Positions 32,810 through 40,347 of a DNA stretch of 64,000 bases are shown here, one piece after another. Source of the DNA: Nocardioides terrigena (GTDB lineage Bacteria > Actinomycetota > Actinomycetes > Propionibacteriales > Nocardioidaceae); NCBI RefSeq assembly GCF_003047265.1, contig NZ_PZYY01000004.1, positions 1 to 64,000 of the forward strand, in the 5' to 3' direction. The translations under genes were made by a program, and so were the position numbers. The notes below the pieces were generated by a model, which made no database searches, had not been told where the DNA came from, and saw only the letters and a list, made by a program, of their open reading frames with translations. Every line of letters begins with the position of its first letter. Within the stretch, counting starts at the first letter, position 1.

Positions 32810-34473
32810 GTCCGGAACACCCCGAACCGGTCGGTGCCGACGACGGGTCTGTTGGCGATCACCGACAGGCAGATGCCCAGCACGGTGCGGGTGTCGCGCG
32901 GGTCGATGACGCCGTCGTCGTACAACATCCCGGAGAGCGCGTAGGGCAGGCTCTGCTCCTCGATCATCTGCTCCACCATCGCGCGCATGCCGGCGTCGCC
33001 CTCCTCGTCGTAGTCGCGACCCTTGGCCCCGGCGGCGGCGCGGGCGACGATGCTGAGCACGCCGGCGAGCTGCGCCGGTCCCATCACCGCGGACTTGGCG
33101 CTCGGCCAGGTGAAGAGGAAGCGCGGGTCGAAGGCGCGACCGTTCATGCCGTAGTTGCCTGCGCCGTACGACGCCCCCATCAGGACGCTGATGTGCGGGA
33201 CCGTGCTGTTGCTGACCGCGTTGATCATCTGGGCGCCGTGCTTGATGATGCCGCCCTGCTCGTACTCCTTGCCGACCATGTAGCCGGTGGTGTTGTGGAG
33301 GAACAGCAGGGGCGTGTCGACCTGGTTGGCGAGCTGGATGAACTGCGTCGCCTTCTGCGCCTCCTCGGAGAACAGCACCCCCTGCGCATTGGCCAGGATG
33401 CCGACCGGGTGGCCGTGGATCTGCGCCCAGCCGGTGACCAGGCTCGCGCCGTAGAGCGGCTTGAACTCGTCGAAGACCGCGCCGTTGGTCTCGCTGCGAC
33501 CGTCGGCGATCCGGGCGATGACCTCGCGGGGGTCGAACGGCTCCTTGAGGTCGGTGGGGATGAGGTCGAGCAGGCCCTCGGGGTCGGCCTCGGGCTCGGC
33601 GTAGGGCCTGGTTTCGAGGCTCGTCGCTGACGCTCCTCGCACCTCAACCAACGGATCGGTGGTTGAGGTGCGAGCGGAGCGAGCCTCGAAACCCCCGGAC
33701 ACTCCGGCCTTGCGCCAGTTGAGCCGGGCCACGATCCGCCGCCCGATCCGGATGGCGTCGTGCTCGTCCTCGGCGAGGTAGTCGGCCAGCCCGCTCGTCC
33801 TCGCGTGCATCTCGGCGCCGCCGAGCGACTCGTCGTCCGACTCCTCGCCGGTCGCCATCTTGACCAGCGGCGGGCCGCCGAGGAACACCTTGGCCTGCTC
33901 GCGCACCATCACGGTGTAGTCGGACATGCCGGGGACGTAGGCCCCCCCTGCGGTCGAGTTGCCGAAGACCAGCGCCACCGTGGGCACCTTGGCCGCCGAC
34001 GAGCGGGTGATGTCGCGGAAGAGCTTGCCGCCGGGGATGAAGATCTCCTTCTGCGTCGGCAGGTCCGCGCCGCCGGACTCGACGAGCGCGACGGTCGGCA
34101 GCCCGTTCTCCTCGGCGATCTGCGAGGCGCGGAAGATCTTGCGGACGGTCCAGGGGTTGCTGGCGCCGCCCTTCACGGTCGGGTCGTTGGCGGTGATCAT
34201 GCACTCGACGCCCTCGATGACCCCGATGCCGGTGACGACCGAGGCGCCGACGGTGAAGTCGGACCCCCAGCCGGCCAGCGGAGACAGCTCGAGGAACGCG
34301 CTGCCCGGGTCGACGAGGAGCTCGATGCGCTCGCGGGCCAGCAGCTTGCCCCGGGCGTGGTGGCGCTCGACGTACCGCTCGCCACCTCCGGCCACGGCGA
34401 CGGCGTGCTGGGCGTCGAGGTCGGCGATCTTGTCCAGCATCGCCTCGCGGCGCTCGATCGACACGTCGCTCAT
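32806..34473 (-). CDS. Acyl-CoA carboxylase carboxyltransferase (beta) subunit carrying an in-frame repeat insertion
   Basis: A 555-aa carboxyltransferase that moves the carboxyl group from biotin to an acyl-CoA. The first half holds LPTVALVESGGADLPTQKEI and VFGNSTAGGAYVPGMSDY, the second MGASYGAGNYGMNGRAFDPR, typical of methylcrotonyl/geranyl-CoA carboxylase beta chains. Between the halves, about 28 residues (SGGFEARSARTST through SLETRP) are translated from an 84-bp inverted-repeat element at 33610-33693. Homologues normally run straight from the LNWRK segment to the Pro-rich linker. The reading frame is kept, so the protein may still work. It is coupled to both neighbours by ATGA. Confidence 0.9.
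   Translation of the reverse strand: MSDVSIERREAMLDKIADLDAQHAVAVAGGGERYVERHHARGKLLARERIELLVDPGSAFLELSPLAGWGSDFTVGASVVTGIGVIEGVECMITANDPTVKGGASNPWTVRKIFRASQIAEENGLPTVALVESGGADLPTQKEIFIPGGKLFRDITRSSAAKVPTVALVFGNSTAGGAYVPGMSDYTVMVREQAKVFLGGPPLVKMATGEESDDESLGGAEMHARTSGLADYLAEDEHDAIRIGRRIVARLNWRKAGVSGGFEARSARTSTTDPLVEVRGASATSLETRPYAEPEADPEGLLDLIPTDLKEPFDPREVIARIADGRSETNGAVFDEFKPLYGASLVTGWAQIHGHPVGILANAQGVLFSEEAQKATQFIQLANQVDTPLLFLHNTTGYMVGKEYEQGGIIKHGAQMINAVSNSTVPHISVLMGASYGAGNYGMNGRAFDPRFLFTWPSAKSAVMGPAQLAGVLSIVARAAAGAKGRDYDEEGDAGMRAMVEQMIEEQSLPYALSGMLYDDGVIDPRDTRTVLGICLSVIANRPVVGTDRFGVFRT
33610..33693. repeat. 84-bp inverted-repeat (REP/MITE-like) element inside the carboxyltransferase gene
   Basis: The left end GGTTTCGAGGCTCG (33610-33623) and the right end CGAGCCTCGAAACC (33680-33693) are exact reverse complements. 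So are TCGCACCTCAACC (33637-33649) and GGTTGAGGTGCGA (33661-33673). The arm centres differ: 13 nt on the left and 6 nt on the right. An 11-nt spacer (33650-33660) separates the arms. The length is exactly 28 codons, so the gene stays in frame. Confidence 0.9.
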
Positions 34474-34955
34474 GCGTCCACCTCCGTCTCCACGACGGCC
34501 TTCATCCGCTCCAGCGTCGTGCGCATGCCGCTGACGTTGGTGCGCGACCGCAGCGGGCCGAGGACCAGCCAGTAGAGCCGCATCGGCAGCGAGGGCTGGA
34601 GCCGGAAGTACTCCGTCACGTCGGTCCCGCCGTCGCGCGCCGCGAGGCGGTAGCCCCAGTTGTTGACCGTCACCGCGTCCGTCCCGACCGAGAACTCGAA
34701 GACCTCCTCGGGCTCGCAGGCCGTGACCCGGCAGGGAGACCAGTACGTCGGGCCGACGCCGTTGCGCTTGACGTGCCCGGCGAAGAAGGCGCCGACCTCG
34801 GGGCCGGTCGAGCCGCGGGTCCACTTCGCCTCGAAGGTCTCGGGGCTGAACTCCCCGATCCGCGTCACGTCGCTGACGAGGTCCCAGACCGTCGCGGGCG
34901 GGGCGTCCATCCAGACGGTGACCTCGGCCCCGAGGGGGCTGAAAGGGCCCCTCAT
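34470..34955 (-). CDS. SRPBCC (START/Bet v1-like) family protein
   Basis: A 161-aa protein of the polyketide-cyclase/SRPBCC type. It opens with VTVWMDAPPATVWDLVSDVTRIGEFSPE, the usual N-terminal strand and helix, and closes with a long helix (RTTLERMKAVVETEVDA). The fold makes a hydrophobic pocket for lipid-like ligands. No catalytic residues can be assigned. It lies inside the acyl-CoA operon with ATGA overlaps at both ends, so it may bind the pathway's acyl substrate. Confidence 0.85.
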   Translation of the reverse strand: MRGPFSPLGAEVTVWMDAPPATVWDLVSDVTRIGEFSPETFEAKWTRGSTGPEVGAFFAGHVKRNGVGPTYWSPCRVTACEPEEVFEFSVGTDAVTVNNWGYRLAARDGGTDVTEYFRLQPSLPMRLYWLVLGPLRSRTNVSGMRTTLERMKAVVETEVDA

Positions 34956-36205
34956 GTCGAGTACCCCAGCAGTCGGGCCGCAAGATCCGTGAGCACGTCG
35001 GTCGCTCCTCCTCCGATGGGCAGGATCCGGGCGTCGCGGTAGTGCCGCTCTACCTCGGACCCGTGCATGTATCCGGTGCCGCCGTGCAGCTGCACCGCTT
35101 CGTGGCAGACGTGCGTCGCGCACTCAACGGCCGTCTGCTTGGCCAGCGCGGCCTCGGCGATCACGTTGTCGCCGTCGAGGTGGCGCGCGACGACGTGGTG
35201 GGTGTAGGTGCGCGCGACGTCGACCTGCCGGTGCATCTCCACCAGCCGGTGCCGCACGACCTGGTTGGCGATCAGCGGTTTGCCGAAGGTGGTCCGCTCC
35301 TTGCAGTACGCCGCCGTCAGCTCGAGGCTGCGGGCGGCGATGCCGTAGGCGTGCACCGCCAGCGCGATCCGCTCGACGACGAACTGCTCGGCGATCTGGT
35401 AGAAGCCCGAGTCGAGCTCGCCGACCACGTTCGACAGCGGCACCCGCACGTCGACATACGACAGCTCGGCGGTGTCGCTGCAGTGCCAGCCCATCTTGCT
35501 GAGCGCGCGGTCGACGGTGAAGCCGGGCGTGCCCTTGTCGACGACGACCAGCGAGATGCCGGTGTGGCCGGGGCCGCCGGTGCGGACCGCGGTCGTCACG
35601 AAGTCGGCGCGCACGCCGCTGGTGATGAAGGTCTTGGCGCCGTTGATGACGAGTTCGTCGCCGTCGACCACGCCGCGCGTCATGATGCCGGCGACGTCGG
35701 AGCCGCCGCCCGGCTCGGTGACCGCGAGCGAGCCGATGAGCTGACCGGCCAGCGTCGGCCGCACGTAGCGGTCCACCAGGGCGGGATCGCGGGACGCGGA
35801 GATGTGGGGCAGCGCGATGCCGGCCGTGAAGAGGGCCGCCATCAGGCCGCTGGACGCACCCGCGGCGAACATCGCCTCCTGCATGGCCACGCTGTCGGCC
35901 AGGTCGCCGCCCGAGCCACCGACCTCCTCGGGGAAGGCCACGCCGAGCAGCCCCAGCTCGCCGGCCGTGGCGTGCAGGGCCCGCGGCACCTCGCCGGCGT
36001 CCTCCCACTCCTGGAGGTGGGGCACGACCTCGCGGCGGACGAACTCCGCCGCGGTCGCGCGCAGGGGTTCACGGTGGTCGCCGCCAGCGGCCGTCTCACC
36101 GGATTTCGACGCGCCCGTCGCGACCTCGTCCCTCGGTCGCGGGTCTTGCTCAATCTGCCCTCGCGACGCTTCGCCCTCGTTCCTCGGGCTCTCCTGCTCG
36201 TTCAC
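34952..36205 (-). CDS. Acyl-CoA dehydrogenase, second of the operon
   Basis: A 417-aa acyl-CoA dehydrogenase. FAD and substrate motifs are SLAVTEPGGGSDVAGIMT, LVINGAKTFITSGVRADF and AVQLHGGTGYMHGSEVERHY. The usual C-terminal catalytic Glu is absent (LPIGGGATDVL), and the base is probably Glu278 in FVVERIALA, the isovaleryl-CoA dehydrogenase position. A polar N-terminal extension of about 45 residues precedes the fold. The GTG at 36205 is chosen because it overlaps the upstream stop as GTGA, like other junctions in this operon. Confidence 0.9.
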   Translation of the reverse strand: MNEQESPRNEGEASRGQIEQDPRPRDEVATGASKSGETAAGGDHREPLRATAAEFVRREVVPHLQEWEDAGEVPRALHATAGELGLLGVAFPEEVGGSGGDLADSVAMQEAMFAAGASSGLMAALFTAGIALPHISASRDPALVDRYVRPTLAGQLIGSLAVTEPGGGSDVAGIMTRGVVDGDELVINGAKTFITSGVRADFVTTAVRTGGPGHTGISLVVVDKGTPGFTVDRALSKMGWHCSDTAELSYVDVRVPLSNVVGELDSGFYQIAEQFVVERIALAVHAYGIAARSLELTAAYCKERTTFGKPLIANQVVRHRLVEMHRQVDVARTYTHHVVARHLDGDNVIAEAALAKQTAVECATHVCHEAVQLHGGTGYMHGSEVERHYRDARILPIGGGATDVLTDLAARLLGYST

Positions 36206-37920
36206 AGCAAGCCGTCCTCGATCGACACGTGTCGCGACCGGACCCATTCGCCCAGCCCCTTGGCCTGCGGGTCGAACCGCGTCGACGCGGCCACCCCGTC
36301 ACCGAGCAGGCCGTGGATCACGACGTTGACGCCGCCCAGGTTGGGCAGCAGGTAGCAGTCGACCTCAAGGCCGACCGCCTCCGGCACCAGCTCGCGGATC
36401 CGCCGCGGGGTGATCAGCTTGCTCAGCCACTCGACCCGCGCCTCGCGGTGCTCCGAGCCGTCGTGCGCGACCCACAGACCGAGGTTGGCGTCGCCGCCCT
36501 TGTCGCCCGACCGCGCGTGGACGAAGGTCCCCAGCGGCAGCCGGCGGGTGAGGACGTCGGCGGTCGCGGGGTACGGCGAGGGGCGGATGCCGATGTCGGG
36601 CTCGTGGTCCGCGGTGCTCACCGGCGGGTCCGGGACGATCTCCCGGGTGCCGTCGGCGTGGACGACCGTGTGCTCGACCTGCGACCGGTCGACGTACCGC
36701 GCGCGGTAGACGCCGTACGGCGTGGGCGGTGACGGCGGCGCGGTGAGGGTGAAGCCGGGGTACGACGCGAGCGCGAGCTCGACCGCGGCGGCCGTGAAGG
36801 GCTTGCCGACCGGACCGGCGTCGGTGTCCTTGACGGTGCAGCGCAGCAGGGTCGAGGCGCCCTGCTCGGTGTCGGCGTCGGCGGCCGGGAGGACGAGCTC
36901 GGACCAGGTCGTCTCCTGCGGAGGCCGCGCGGCGAGCGCCGCCGTGAGCTGCTCGCGCACCCAGGCGGCCTTGGCGTCGACGTCGAGACCGGTGAGCACC
37001 AGCTCGACGGAGTTGCGGAAGCCCCCGAGCTCGTTGACGCACACCTTGAGCTGCGCGGGCGGAGCCTCACCGCGGACGCCGGTGATGGCCACCCGGTCGG
37101 GTCCCTGCTGGCTGAGCCGGACCGAGTCGAGGTGGGTGGTGACGTCGGGGCCGAGGTAGCGGGTGGACTGGATCTCGTAGACGAGCTGGGCAGTGACCGT
37201 GTCGACGGTGACCGCGCCCCCGGTGCCGTCGTGCTTGGTGATGACGCTCGACCCGTCGGCGGCGATCTCGGCCAGCGGGAACCCGAGGGGCCGGTCCCGG
37301 TCGGGCAGGCCCAGGAAGCCGCTGAAGTTGCCGCCGGTCGCCTGCGTCCCGCACTCGAGGACGTGGCCGGCGACGACGGCGCCCGCGAGCTCGTCGTACT
37401 GCTCGGGCGTCCAGCCGTGGTGCGCGACCGCGGGTCCGACGACCAGCGAGGCGTCGGTGACCCGGCCGGTGACGACCACGTCTGCGCCGGCGCGCAGGGC
37501 GGCGGCGATGCCGAGGCCGCCGAGGTAGGCGTTGGCCGTCAGCGCGCCGTCCCAGAGGGCGAGGGGGCGCAGGTCGTCGCCCTCGACGTGGGCGATCGCG
37601 GGGTCGAGGCCGAGGCCGCGGGCGACCTCGCGGAGGCGGTCGGCGAGGCCGGCGGGGTTGAGGCCGCCGGCGTTGGCGACGATCCGCACGCCGCGCTCGA
37701 GGGCGAGCCCGAGGCAGTCCTCGGCCTGGCGGACGAAGGTGCGGGCGTAGCCGAGCGAAGGGTCCTTCATGGCGTCGCGACCGAGGATGAGCATCGTCAG
37801 CTCGGCGAGGTAGTCGCCGGTGAGGACGTCGAGCGGTCCGCCCTCGAGCATCTCGCGCATCGCGGTCAGCCGGTCGCCGTAGAAGCCGGAGCAGTTGCCG
37901 ATCCGCAACACGCCGGTCAT
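36202..37920 (-). CDS. AtuA-like acyclic terpene utilisation family protein (DUF1446)
   Basis: A 572-aa protein of the AtuA/DUF1446 family. The N-terminal domain (about 1-440) contains RIGNCSGFYGDRLTAMREM, LTGDYLAELTMLILGRDAM and GADVVVTGRVTDASLVVGPA. The C-terminal AtuA-associated domain holds LGTFVHARSGDKGGDANLGL. AtuA is required for growth on citronellol and geraniol in Pseudomonas but its reaction is not established. Here it precedes an acyl-CoA dehydrogenase and a carboxylase pair, the same company it keeps in atu clusters. ATGA overlap with the upstream gene. Confidence 0.88.
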   Translation of the reverse strand: MTGVLRIGNCSGFYGDRLTAMREMLEGGPLDVLTGDYLAELTMLILGRDAMKDPSLGYARTFVRQAEDCLGLALERGVRIVANAGGLNPAGLADRLREVARGLGLDPAIAHVEGDDLRPLALWDGALTANAYLGGLGIAAALRAGADVVVTGRVTDASLVVGPAVAHHGWTPEQYDELAGAVVAGHVLECGTQATGGNFSGFLGLPDRDRPLGFPLAEIAADGSSVITKHDGTGGAVTVDTVTAQLVYEIQSTRYLGPDVTTHLDSVRLSQQGPDRVAITGVRGEAPPAQLKVCVNELGGFRNSVELVLTGLDVDAKAAWVREQLTAALAARPPQETTWSELVLPAADADTEQGASTLLRCTVKDTDAGPVGKPFTAAAVELALASYPGFTLTAPPSPPTPYGVYRARYVDRSQVEHTVVHADGTREIVPDPPVSTADHEPDIGIRPSPYPATADVLTRRLPLGTFVHARSGDKGGDANLGLWVAHDGSEHREARVEWLSKLITPRRIRELVPEAVGLEVDCYLLPNLGGVNVVIHGLLGDGVAASTRFDPQAKGLGEWVRSRHVSIEDGLL

Positions 37921-38711
37921 CGCGCCGCCCTCCCCTCGCCGGGCGGACCGGCGAAGGCCTGGGCGATGTCGAGCCAGCGGTCGGCGTCGGACCCGCTGGC
38001 GACCAGGTCCGTGTCGGCCCGGTGCACCCGCTGGGTGACCAGCCGGCAGAAGTCGACGGCCGACCCGGTCACCGTCTGCGCGGCGTCCTCGGGTCCCCAC
38101 GTCCAGACGTCGCCGTCGGGAGCGGCCAGGTCGATGCGGAACTCCTCGGCCGGCTTGTCCAGCCCGTGGGTGGCGAAGGCGAAGTTGCGGGTGCGTACGC
38201 CGAGGTGCGCGACGTGGCGGATCCGCGTCGACTCCTCCGGCGCGACCCCGAGCGCCTCGTGCACGTCGAGGCTGTGGGCCCACGTCTCCATGAAGCGCGC
38301 GGTCGCCATCGAGGTGGGCGACATCGGCGGGCCGAACCACGGCAGCTTCTCACCGTGCGGGACCTCGGTGAGTGCGGCGGCCAGCTCCTTGCGTCCTCGT
38401 CGCCAGCGCTCCAGCAGGTCGGGGTCGCGGGCGATCTCCAGGGCGCTCGCGTCGACGAAGCCGTCCGGGTCCGCGATGGCGGCGAGCACGACGTCGTCCC
38501 ACGCGGCCTTGCCCTCCGGCGTACCGGCCCGCGCGGCCAGCGTCGCGACCTCGTCGGTCCAGGTCAGGTGGGCGACCTGGGCGGCGACGTCCCACCCGGC
38601 CGCCGGGGTCGGCGTGTGCCAGCCCGCGTCGTCGAGGTCGGTGACGAGCGCGTCGAGCCGGTCCCCCTCGGCGTCGAGGTCGGCGAGGACGGTGCGGAGC
38701 ACGTCGGTCAT
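37917..38711 (-). CDS. TIGR03084-type metal-binding protein (DinB/MDMPI-like)
   Basis: A 264-aa protein with a DinB-like four-helix N-terminal domain: LVTDLDDAGWHTPTPAAGWDV, then QVAHLTWTDEVATLA with the first metal His, and ARFMETWAHSLDVHEALG with the other two. The C-terminal part resembles the wHTH-3248/SCP2-like tail of mycothiol-dependent maleylpyruvate isomerase relatives. The exact reaction is unknown; relatives commonly neighbour AtuA-like genes in actinobacteria. It is the first enzyme-type gene after the TetR regulator. Confidence 0.83.
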   Translation of the reverse strand: MTDVLRTVLADLDAEGDRLDALVTDLDDAGWHTPTPAAGWDVAAQVAHLTWTDEVATLAARAGTPEGKAAWDDVVLAAIADPDGFVDASALEIARDPDLLERWRRGRKELAAALTEVPHGEKLPWFGPPMSPTSMATARFMETWAHSLDVHEALGVAPEESTRIRHVAHLGVRTRNFAFATHGLDKPAEEFRIDLAAPDGDVWTWGPEDAAQTVTGSAVDFCRLVTQRVHRADTDLVASGSDADRWLDIAQAFAGPPGEGRAAR

Positions 38712-38797
38712 GTCGGGGTCCCTGCGGCGTTGTCGGACGGAGGAGCGGAGCGGGGGAGGCCGGGAACGTCGTGGGGTGGATCCAATGACCCTTCGTT

Positions 38798-38830
38798 GGT
38801 TGAGGTGCGAGCGGAGCGAGCCTCGAAACC
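38798..38830 (+). repeat. Second copy of the 33-bp repeat arm (intergenic)
   Basis: The 33 bases from GGTTGAGGTGCGA to CCTCGAAACC are identical to 33661-33693. On its own the arm can fold (GGTTGAGG with CCTC-GA-AACC, two-base bulge). It lies in the 130-bp gap between the TetR gene and the TIGR03084 gene of the same operon. No left-arm partner is present. Confidence 0.88.
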
Positions 38831-38841
38831 CATGTCGGCGC

Positions 38842-39456
38842 TCATGGCTCCAGCTCCCGGTCGAGCACGTCGGCCCAGTGGTCGAGGATGCGACGGCGCC
38901 GGCGGGCGTCGTCGGAGATGGTGTTGGCGAGCCCGAGGCCGCGCACGAGGTCGAGGGTGGCCTGGACGAGCTCGCGCACCCCGGGGCGTGACTCGTCGGC
39001 GCCGAGCGCCTCGACGGTGAGCCGGTGCGTCTCGCGGCCGACGCGCAGCTCGAGCGGCGCGACCGCGGCGTACAACGCCTCGTCGGTCCTCGCCGCCACC
39101 CAGAGCTCGAGCGCGGCGGCGAAGACGGGCGAGCTGAAGTGGTCGCCCAGGACGGCGAGGACCGCACGCGTACGCCGCCGCCCACCCGGCAGGGCCGCGA
39201 CGGCGGCTGCCAGCTCGGCGCCGCGGATCTCGGTGAGGTGCTCGACGGCGGCGACGACGAGGTCGTTCTTGGTCGGGAAGTGGTGCAGCTGCGCCCCGCG
39301 GCTCACACCGGCCCGCTCGGAGACGAGCGTGGTCGACGTCCCGGCGAAGCCGCGCTCGACGAGGCACTCGACCGTCGCCTCCAGCAGTCGCAGCCGCATC
39401 GCCCGGGTGCGCTCCTGCTGGGGCACGCGGGCGACGGGCGTGGACGGGGGGGTCAC
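38842..39456 (-). CDS. TetR-family transcriptional regulator
   Basis: A TetR repressor of about 204 aa. The N-terminal HTH reads LLEATVECLVERGFAGTSTT, then LVSERAGVSRGAQLHHFPTKND; the rest is an all-helical ligand domain. The start is uncertain: GTG 39456, GTG 39477 or TTG 39483, the last running into an operator-like repeat. It is the first gene on its strand before the AtuA-type operon and the likely controller of it, probably through an acyl-CoA or terpenoid ligand. Confidence 0.87.
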   Translation of the reverse strand: MTPPSTPVARVPQQERTRAMRLRLLEATVECLVERGFAGTSTTLVSERAGVSRGAQLHHFPTKNDLVVAAVEHLTEIRGAELAAAVAALPGGRRRTRAVLAVLGDHFSSPVFAAALELWVAARTDEALYAAVAPLELRVGRETHRLTVEALGADESRPGVRELVQATLDLVRGLGLANTISDDARRRRRILDHWADVLDRELEP

Positions 39457-39485
39457 CTGCCCATCGTGGAGGCTCACGAACAAAC

Positions 39486-39499
39486 AGTCAAGCCTGACT
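39486..39499. promoter_or_regulatory. Candidate TetR operator upstream of the acyl-CoA operon
   Basis: AGTCA (39486-39490) and TGACT (39495-39499) form an inverted repeat around AGCC, a few bases upstream of the possible tetR starts. On the minus strand the same stretch includes TTGACT, a possible -35 element. Autorepression is the usual arrangement. Confidence 0.45.
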
Positions 39500-39501
39500 T
39501 T

Positions 39502-40041
39502 TTATTCGCGGATGGGGACGAGTCCGGGGTCCGGCACGGGCGACTCATCGGCCACCCTCATCCGTCCGCTCACCGGCAGGGCGGTCGGCGATGTGACCGA
39601 CCATCGATAGGCGCCCGGCTCGAGTCCGTCCAGCACCAGGCGGCGGCCGCCCTGGCTCCGGACCACCACGCTGCGAACGACGCTGCGTTCGGCCGGTCCG
39701 CGCACCACGAGGCGGACCGCGGCCGGTCGCTGAGTGGCCCGCACGACCAGCGCGGCGCTCCCCAGCGCGGCCTCGGACGGGCGTACCACCAGCTGGCGAG
39801 CCTCGTGTGCGGCGGCGGCCGAGCGCGACCGGGTGGACGGGCCGAGAGGGGGCGGCGCGGGGACGTCCCACGTCGGTGCGGACGCCGGCCGCCGGACATC
39901 CGGGTCGCCGCCGACGCCGAGAGCGCCACCCGCGACCGCAGCGGCGACGACCAGGACCACCGCGGCCGTGGTCCACACCCCGGCTCCGGAGCCTCCGACG
40001 TCCATGGTCTCGGCGTCCCCTGCTTTGCGTGCGTGCGGCAT
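39502..40041 (-). CDS. Hypothetical single-pass membrane protein
   Basis: A 179-aa protein from the ATG at 40041, which follows a perfect GGAGG-type ribosome site (GGAGGGGCC). One hydrophobic segment (about 16-38, WTTAAVVLVVAAAVAGGAL) is followed by a Pro/Ser-rich linker and a small beta-rich domain ending in LVLDGLEPGAYRWSV, which looks like an extracellular Ig-like fold. I recognise no family. It is convergent with nothing and stands between the TetR gene and the ABC permease on the same strand. Confidence 0.6.
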   Translation of the reverse strand: MPHARKAGDAETMDVGGSGAGVWTTAAVVLVVAAAVAGGALGVGGDPDVRRPASAPTWDVPAPPPLGPSTRSRSAAAAHEARQLVVRPSEAALGSAALVVRATQRPAAVRLVVRGPAERSVVRSVVVRSQGGRRLVLDGLEPGAYRWSVTSPTALPVSGRMRVADESPVPDPGLVPIRE

Positions 40042-40347
40042 GGCCCCTCCGGAGCTCCGATCCTTCCCTGGGATCTGCGCCAGGTCTCCTGCGTCAAGAC
40101 CCGTCACAACGGTGTCGAGACGGGGCTTCCGCCCATGACAACTCGGAAGGCCGACACACGTGCCCTGATACCCGGACCCCCACGACGGGGCCGCCTGTCT
40201 AGACCGGACCCGCGCGCGACCAGGCTGCTTCCGGCACGCCCTCGCTGGGGCTCGATCCAGCGCACGCACGTGCCCGATCGGCACCCCCTCGGCGTCACGG
40301 AGGTGCCCGGTCGCCACCGTCCAGCGACCAGGAAGCGCCCGTTCACC
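40042..40347. other. 306-bp intergenic stretch, no gene supported
   Basis: It holds the leader and promoter region of the hypothetical membrane protein and the end of the FtsX-type permease unit. On the minus strand there is a TTGACG near 40095 and, just past the permease stop, a hairpin (40306-40314 with 40324-40332, one G-U pair) without a T-run. No conserved coding signal is visible. Confidence 0.5.

Noticed and set aside
33610..33693. Frameshift or pseudogene in the carboxyltransferase
   Set aside because: The insertion is 84 bp (28 codons), contains no stop, and the downstream catalytic motifs remain in frame.
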